From NCBI GenBank assembly GCA_040081265.1, contig JBEBGV010000005.1:1-64000 (forward strand): a stretch of 64,000 nucleotides of DNA. The letters are read 5' to 3'. Positions 60,421-64,000 of this stretch are shown in pieces; position 1 is the first letter of the stretch, and each line of letters begins with the position of its first letter. The translations under genes were made by a program, and so were the position numbers. Source of the DNA: JBEBGV01 sp040081265. Its GTDB lineage: Bacteria > Acidobacteriota > Vicinamibacteria > Vicinamibacterales > UBA2999. The notes under the pieces are model-generated. The model searched no databases. It was not told the origin of the DNA and saw only the letters and a list, made by a program, of their open reading frames with translations.

Positions 60421-61544
60421 GCCGACGCCTCGGGGCGCGGCATGACGCCGTGCACCTCAAATCCCTGGCCAGCAGCGGTGACGATGTCGAGGCGACCCTT
60501 CTGCGCTTCGAATCGCTCGCGCATGCCTCGAAGGCCATTTCCAGGCACGACCACATCCATGCCACGCCCGTCGTCGCGCGCGTCGAGCGTGACGCCGTCG
60601 CTGGACTGCGTGATGCGGATAGCGAGACGGCTGGCGCCCGCATGTCGCGAGGCGTTGGTGATGATCTCCTGGACCGCGCGCAGCATGGCGTTGGCTTGAG
60701 CCGGATCGCCGAACTCGAGTCTTTCCGGCATGTCGAGGTCGATTCGCAGCGATCGGGCCGACGTGACCAACCCTCTCAGCGCGCCCGCAAGGTCGATCTG
60801 ACTCGATTCGCGCATCTGGCTGACCACCTCGCGTACGTCACTGAGCAGCAGGCGAGTGATGGCATGCGCCTCGATGACGTGCTGTTCAGCCGCCTGACCC
60901 GCCGACAAGCGTGATGCCACGTCCAGCTGGAGACTCAGCGCAGTCAGATGGTGACCAAGCGTATCGTGCAAGTCGCGAGCAATGCGCAGTCGCTCGCCCA
61001 CCCTGCTGTTTTCCGCCATCAGCTCACGCGTTGCCGTGAGCTCCGCGTTGGCCATCGCCAGGCCCTCGCGCGCACGCCGCTCGCTGATGGCCAGGAACGT
61101 GGTCGCGACCGCGAACATCTGAAACCCACCGAAGGCCACTCCTATGGCGACTGCGTCAACGATGCCCGTCTGTCCGCCGAAGATGGCAATGAGTATCGCG
61201 GTCTGCACCAGCACCCACGCCCAGGTGACCGGCACACCGGTCGCGTGCGGAACCTGCGCCGCCACAATCACGAGGGTCGCCGCGGCCGCACCATTGGGAT
61301 TGGTCCACGTGATGATCAGTCCGCAGAGCGACTGCAGAAGCAACAGCGGTATCCGATGCCTGGCACCGACCCTCGACGGCCAGATGCACAGATACAAGAG
61401 CAGACCAAAGGCCGACGTCGCCATCCCCCACGTGATGGCGTGCCCGATCGCTAACCGACCGGATATCACGTCGACCAGCGCCGGCAGGCTGACCACTGCC
61501 CACGTCACCACGGCCGCCCAGTTCAGCCAGACATTGCCTTTCAC
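60417..61544 (-). CDS. Membrane sensor histidine kinase (DesK/NarX type)
   Basis: A 375-residue kinase with about six transmembrane helices in residues 8-155, a short coiled coil, and a HisKA_3 motif ERLRIARDLHDTLGHHLTAL with His193. The ATPase domain has the N-box AVQEIITNASRHAGASRLAI, DDGRGMD as G1 and GNGLRGMRERFEAQKG as G2. The 5-6 helix sensor may detect membrane state, as in DesK. It forms a coupled pair with the NarL-type regulator downstream. Confidence 0.95.
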   Translation of the reverse strand: MKGNVWLNWAAVVTWAVVSLPALVDVISGRLAIGHAITWGMATSAFGLLLYLCIWPSRVGARHRIPLLLLQSLCGLIITWTNPNGAAAATLVIVAAQVPHATGVPVTWAWVLVQTAILIAIFGGQTGIVDAVAIGVAFGGFQMFAVATTFLAISERRAREGLAMANAELTATRELMAENSRVGERLRIARDLHDTLGHHLTALSLQLDVASRLSAGQAAEQHVIEAHAITRLLLSDVREVVSQMRESSQIDLAGALRGLVTSARSLRIDLDMPERLEFGDPAQANAMLRAVQEIITNASRHAGASRLAIRITQSSDGVTLDARDDGRGMDVVVPGNGLRGMRERFEAQKGRLDIVTAAGQGFEVHGVMPRPEASA

Positions 61545-61653
61545 ACCGCCATTCTAGCGGCCGCGTTCCCGCGGCGGGGGTGCCGGAAGTCATGATCGAC
61601 AAGGGTGACCTGTGGCACATGCGAAGAGGGCGGCTCCCGTCCAGAATGGCTTC

Positions 61654-62364
61654 ATGTTCAAACCGATTCTCTTCCTGCACATCGCCGCCGGGTCGGTCGC
61701 GCTTGCGTCGATGTGGATCCCGATGCTGTCGCGAAAGGGTGGCAGCCTTCACCGGCGCGCGGGCTGGGTGTTCGTGGTCGCCATGGCCACCGTGGCTGTC
61801 AGCGCTGTCCTGCTGGCCCTCTGGCGCCTGCTCTTTGACCCGCGGCCCGAAGCTCAGAGCTTTGGGGTGTTTCTCCTCTACATCGCGGTGCTGACGGGCG
61901 CAGCCGTGTCCGCCGGTGTGCGCGTCCTGCGCGCGAAGAAGCGGACGGGAGCGCATCGGCACTGGTGGGACCTCGGCCTCCCAGCGCTCCTTGTCGCATC
62001 CAGCGTGGGCATGGCGACGTTCGGCTTCTGGAACGCCCAGCCGATCTTCGCTGCGTTCTCGCTCATCGGCTTCGTCAACGGGGTCACCAACCTGCGCTAC
62101 TGGCTGCGACCACCGACCTCGACGCTGCACTGGTGGTTTGCCCACATGAACGGCATGCTGGGCGGTTGCATTGCTGCGGTCACGGCCTTTGTGGTGGTCA
62201 ACGCGTCGAGCCTGGGCCTGGCGCCCATCGTGGCGTGGCTGTCACCGTCGGTCATTGGTGGAATCGGGACAGCGGTATGGACGCGCTACTACCAGCGTCG
62301 GTTCGCGCCCGCCGCGGCCCCAGCGGGCGCCGCGGGCCGCGGGCCAATCGTCCACACGGCATAG
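61654..62364 (+). CDS. DUF2306-like multi-pass membrane protein
   Basis: From ATG 61654 the product has 236 residues and about seven helices. FLHIAAGSVALASMWIPMLS then LHRRAGWVFVVAMATVAVSA is the typical DUF2306-type opening with His at helix ends; H and W residues recur (AHRHWWDLGLPA, LHWWFAHMNGMLGG). The His ladder suggests heme or quinone contact, but this is inference. It diverges from the kinase gene at 61544 and ends 10 nt before the regulator at 62375 (convergent). A weak -10 element cannot be picked out. Confidence 0.85.
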   Translation: MFKPILFLHIAAGSVALASMWIPMLSRKGGSLHRRAGWVFVVAMATVAVSAVLLALWRLLFDPRPEAQSFGVFLLYIAVLTGAAVSAGVRVLRAKKRTGAHRHWWDLGLPALLVASSVGMATFGFWNAQPIFAAFSLIGFVNGVTNLRYWLRPPTSTLHWWFAHMNGMLGGCIAAVTAFVVVNASSLGLAPIVAWLSPSVIGGIGTAVWTRYYQRRFAPAAAPAGAAGRGPIVHTA

Positions 62365-62374
62365 GGCGATCCCA

Positions 62375-63883
62375 TCATCCCGAGCGGGTTCGGAGGGTCG
62401 CGAGCGCGCGCGACCACTCGACGGGGTGGGCGGTCGGGTTCAACAACGGTTCAACCGGGAGCGTCCAGCCCGCACTCGACGGCGGAGCGGCAAGAAGCGC
62501 CGCGTGGACGCGCTGCCCCGCCTCCACGTGCCTCCCGGCCAGGGCGTCCTCGATGCTCTCCACCACGGCGCTCTCGACATGCGCGCCCAGGACCTTCAGT
62601 CGCTGAATCCGCGACTGGAGCGTTGGTCGCACCAGGTCTCCGTCTTCCCGCCCTCCCATCGCGCTCAGGGCGGCCAGCGATGAGATGTGTCCGGGCAACC
62701 CCTGCACCGCCTGCGAGAACGCATGCGCCGCCGCAGACGTGTCGCCGGCGCGAAGGGCGAGCGCTCCCCGCGCACACCACGCGTTGGCGACTGCCTCTCG
62801 CGAGTACACGTGCCCGGCGGACTCGAACGTCAACTCACGTGCGAAGTGAGACTCGGCGGCTTCGGCATCCCCACCCACAAGGTGCACGAGACCCAGAAGA
62901 AGATGGAGTCCGACGATGCCGAACCTGGCGCCGGCTTCCTGCCGATCCTGGGCCGCAGTGCCCGCCACGAGCTCCTTTTCAGCCTCGCCAAAGGCCTGAC
63001 GCGCTACGTACACGGAAGCGGCCAGCCAGTGCGCCATGCCGAGTCCGGGCAGCAGTTGCAGCGCGCGATACGCGCTGCGCAGACGCTGCTCGCCCCATCC
63101 AACATACGAAAGGCGCACGTGATGGCGCCAGTTGTCCGGTTCGAGTTGAGTGGCATGCCGAGCGGCCGCAACAGCATCGCCGGCCACACCGGATCGCGAG
63201 AGTACGAACGCGAGCGTCGCCCAGGCTTCGCCAGAACGCGGGTCAAGGCGGCACGCCTCCCGTGCGTGCTCGCCCGCTTCAATCACCGCCGGCACATCGG
63301 GGGTGTCGCTGGCGCGGCTGGCCTCGAAGGCCATGATCAGGGCGTTGGCAAGTCCGACGTGGCCGGGGGCGTAGTCCGGCGAAGCGCTGACCACGCGTGC
63401 AAAGGCGTCTCTGGCACGATCAACCTGATCCCGCGCAAGCGTTTCGACCGCGGCTCGACCTTCGACAAACGCCAGGTGCGGTTCGAGCAGGGCGTCGAGC
63501 GCCGAGTCGGACTGCCGAGCCACGGCGCGACTGACGGGAGCGCAGAACCGGTAGCCTCGCCTGGGGACGGTTTCGATGTAGGGCCCGCCGTCGGCCATCG
63601 GGCCGAGAACCCGCCGAAGGCTCGAGATCGCCTGCTCGACGCTGTTGTCGCCGACAGCCACGTCTTTCCATGCCGCGTCGATGAGGACTTCTTTCGGAAT
63701 GGTCTGGCCGGCCTGTGACACCAGCAGCGACAGGATCTCGAGGTGCCGTTCAGACAAGCCGAGCCGCTCGGACGCCCGAACGAGCCGTCGCTCGCCGGTG
63801 TCGAGCCGGAAGGGCCCGAACAGATAGCTGACGGCGCTAGGTTGCTGAGTCAACCCAGTCCACGACGAGGTTTCGAAAGTCAT
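62375..63883 (-). CDS. Winged-helix regulator with TPR domain
   Basis: A 502-residue protein. Residues about 18-115 form an OmpR/PhoB-type DNA-binding domain (FGPFRLDTGERRLVRASERL, LSERHLEILSLLVSQAGQTI, SLRRVLGPMADGGPYIETVP RRGYRF split). The remainder has many TPR-like helices (AFARVVSASPDYAPGHVGLA, HATQLEPDNWRHHVRLSYVG). No membrane helix is present, unlike CadC. It resembles acidobacterial CadC-type/TPR regulators. The ATG 63883 lies 47 nt inside the upstream hydrolase gene; TTG 63853 is the alternative. The two may form an operon. Confidence 0.9.
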   Translation of the reverse strand: MTFETSSWTGLTQQPSAVSYLFGPFRLDTGERRLVRASERLGLSERHLEILSLLVSQAGQTIPKEVLIDAAWKDVAVGDNSVEQAISSLRRVLGPMADGGPYIETVPRRGYRFCAPVSRAVARQSDSALDALLEPHLAFVEGRAAVETLARDQVDRARDAFARVVSASPDYAPGHVGLANALIMAFEASRASDTPDVPAVIEAGEHAREACRLDPRSGEAWATLAFVLSRSGVAGDAVAAARHATQLEPDNWRHHVRLSYVGWGEQRLRSAYRALQLLPGLGMAHWLAASVYVARQAFGEAEKELVAGTAAQDRQEAGARFGIVGLHLLLGLVHLVGGDAEAAESHFARELTFESAGHVYSREAVANAWCARGALALRAGDTSAAAHAFSQAVQGLPGHISSLAALSAMGGREDGDLVRPTLQSRIQRLKVLGAHVESAVVESIEDALAGRHVEAGQRVHAALLAAPPSSAGWTLPVEPLLNPTAHPVEWSRALATLRTRSG

Positions 63884-64000
63884 CCGCCAGCTCGATGGCG
63901 CTCATATGCGCACTGTTCAGCGTCTTCAACCGTGCGCCCGGAATTGCGGTCACGATCAGCTCGGCGTCTGCACGCGGGGTGGAAGGATCCCGCTCGCCGG
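63837..64000 (-). CDS. Alpha/beta hydrolase, partial (C-terminal end)
   Basis: Only the last 53 residues are in the window: GERDPSTPRADAELIVTAIP, GARLKTLNSAHMSAIELADD, then a FRNLVVDWVDSAT end. This is the C-terminus of an alpha/beta hydrolase of the 3-oxoadipate enol-lactonase type: the D in RDPSTP is the usual acid and H in NSAHMS the catalytic histidine. The rest, with the serine elbow, lies outside. The stop at 63837-63839 overlaps the regulator's proposed start. Confidence 0.75.
   Translation of the reverse strand, partial: GERDPSTPRADAELIVTAIPGARLKTLNSAHMSAIELADDFRNLVVDWVDSAT

Overview
The window is a GC-rich (roughly two thirds G+C), gene-dense bacterial chromosome segment with no tRNA, rRNA, CRISPR array, integrase or insertion sequence that I can see. 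The gene repertoire suggests an Acidobacteriota genome, probably class Vicinamibacteria: a Ser/Thr kinase fused to TPRs, a winged-helix regulator fused to TPRs, a DUF6982-like protein, many secreted orphan families with short paralogues, and large FnIII/DUF11 surface proteins. That placement is inference from gene content, not from a marker gene.

Layout. 1-3723 (-): a translationally coupled operon of secreted proteins (two paralogous orphan proteins around a metallo-beta-lactamase-fold protein, then a partial gene). 3801-6935 (-): a 1 kDa-residue-scale surface protein with DUF11 and CBM96-like domains. 7017-9191: a GIY-YIG protein and an NHL propeller protein, each flanked by copies of a hairpin plus GTGGGTAGT-type repeat. 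9193-13730: the most interesting part, a bufferin (DUF2282/DUF692-MNIO/DUF2063/DoxX) operon divergent from an ECF sigma factor-NrsF anti-sigma pair and a DUF6152 gene. Three exact copies of GTAACC-N16-CGAA lie in this locus and nowhere else that I found, defining a probable local regulon. 13727-24319: a kinase-TPR protein, a 21-bp phased repeat array beside a frameshifted coiled-coil gene, a propeller lactonase-like protein, a secreted protein with kinase-like motifs, a histidine kinase, a phosphoesterase, a glycine-zipper protein and a BON lipoprotein. 24392-31110: MFS transporter, amidohydrolase, solute-binding protein, hydrolase, membrane protein, methyltransferase. 31146-37610: M16 peptidase, then feoA-feoB-Cys-rich membrane protein with a Fur-like operator, then a luciferase-like oxidoreductase. 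38139-44711: an ECF sigma factor divergent from a TolC-MFP-RND-DUF2892 efflux operon. 44884-50711: OmpA protein, PssA, a polyaspartate-tailed small protein, a 3'-truncated phospholipase D family protein, cold-shock protein and DinB protein. 50824-59773: beta-barrel protein, a second giant surface protein with six FnIII domains, a TMTC-like membrane protein and small orphans. 59779-64000: a two-component system, membrane protein, winged-helix/TPR regulator and the end of an alpha/beta hydrolase.

A recurring pattern is a TANNNT -10 box placed 6-12 nt before the start codon with no Shine-Dalgarno sequence (for example at 7957, 9675, 26996, 29240, 34096, 37638, 50824, 59366), which points to widespread leaderless mRNAs. 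No gap between genes exceeds about 300 bases; the longest, 23039-23330, holds only a short GGGAGC/GCTCCC inverted repeat and the ribosome binding site of the next gene.
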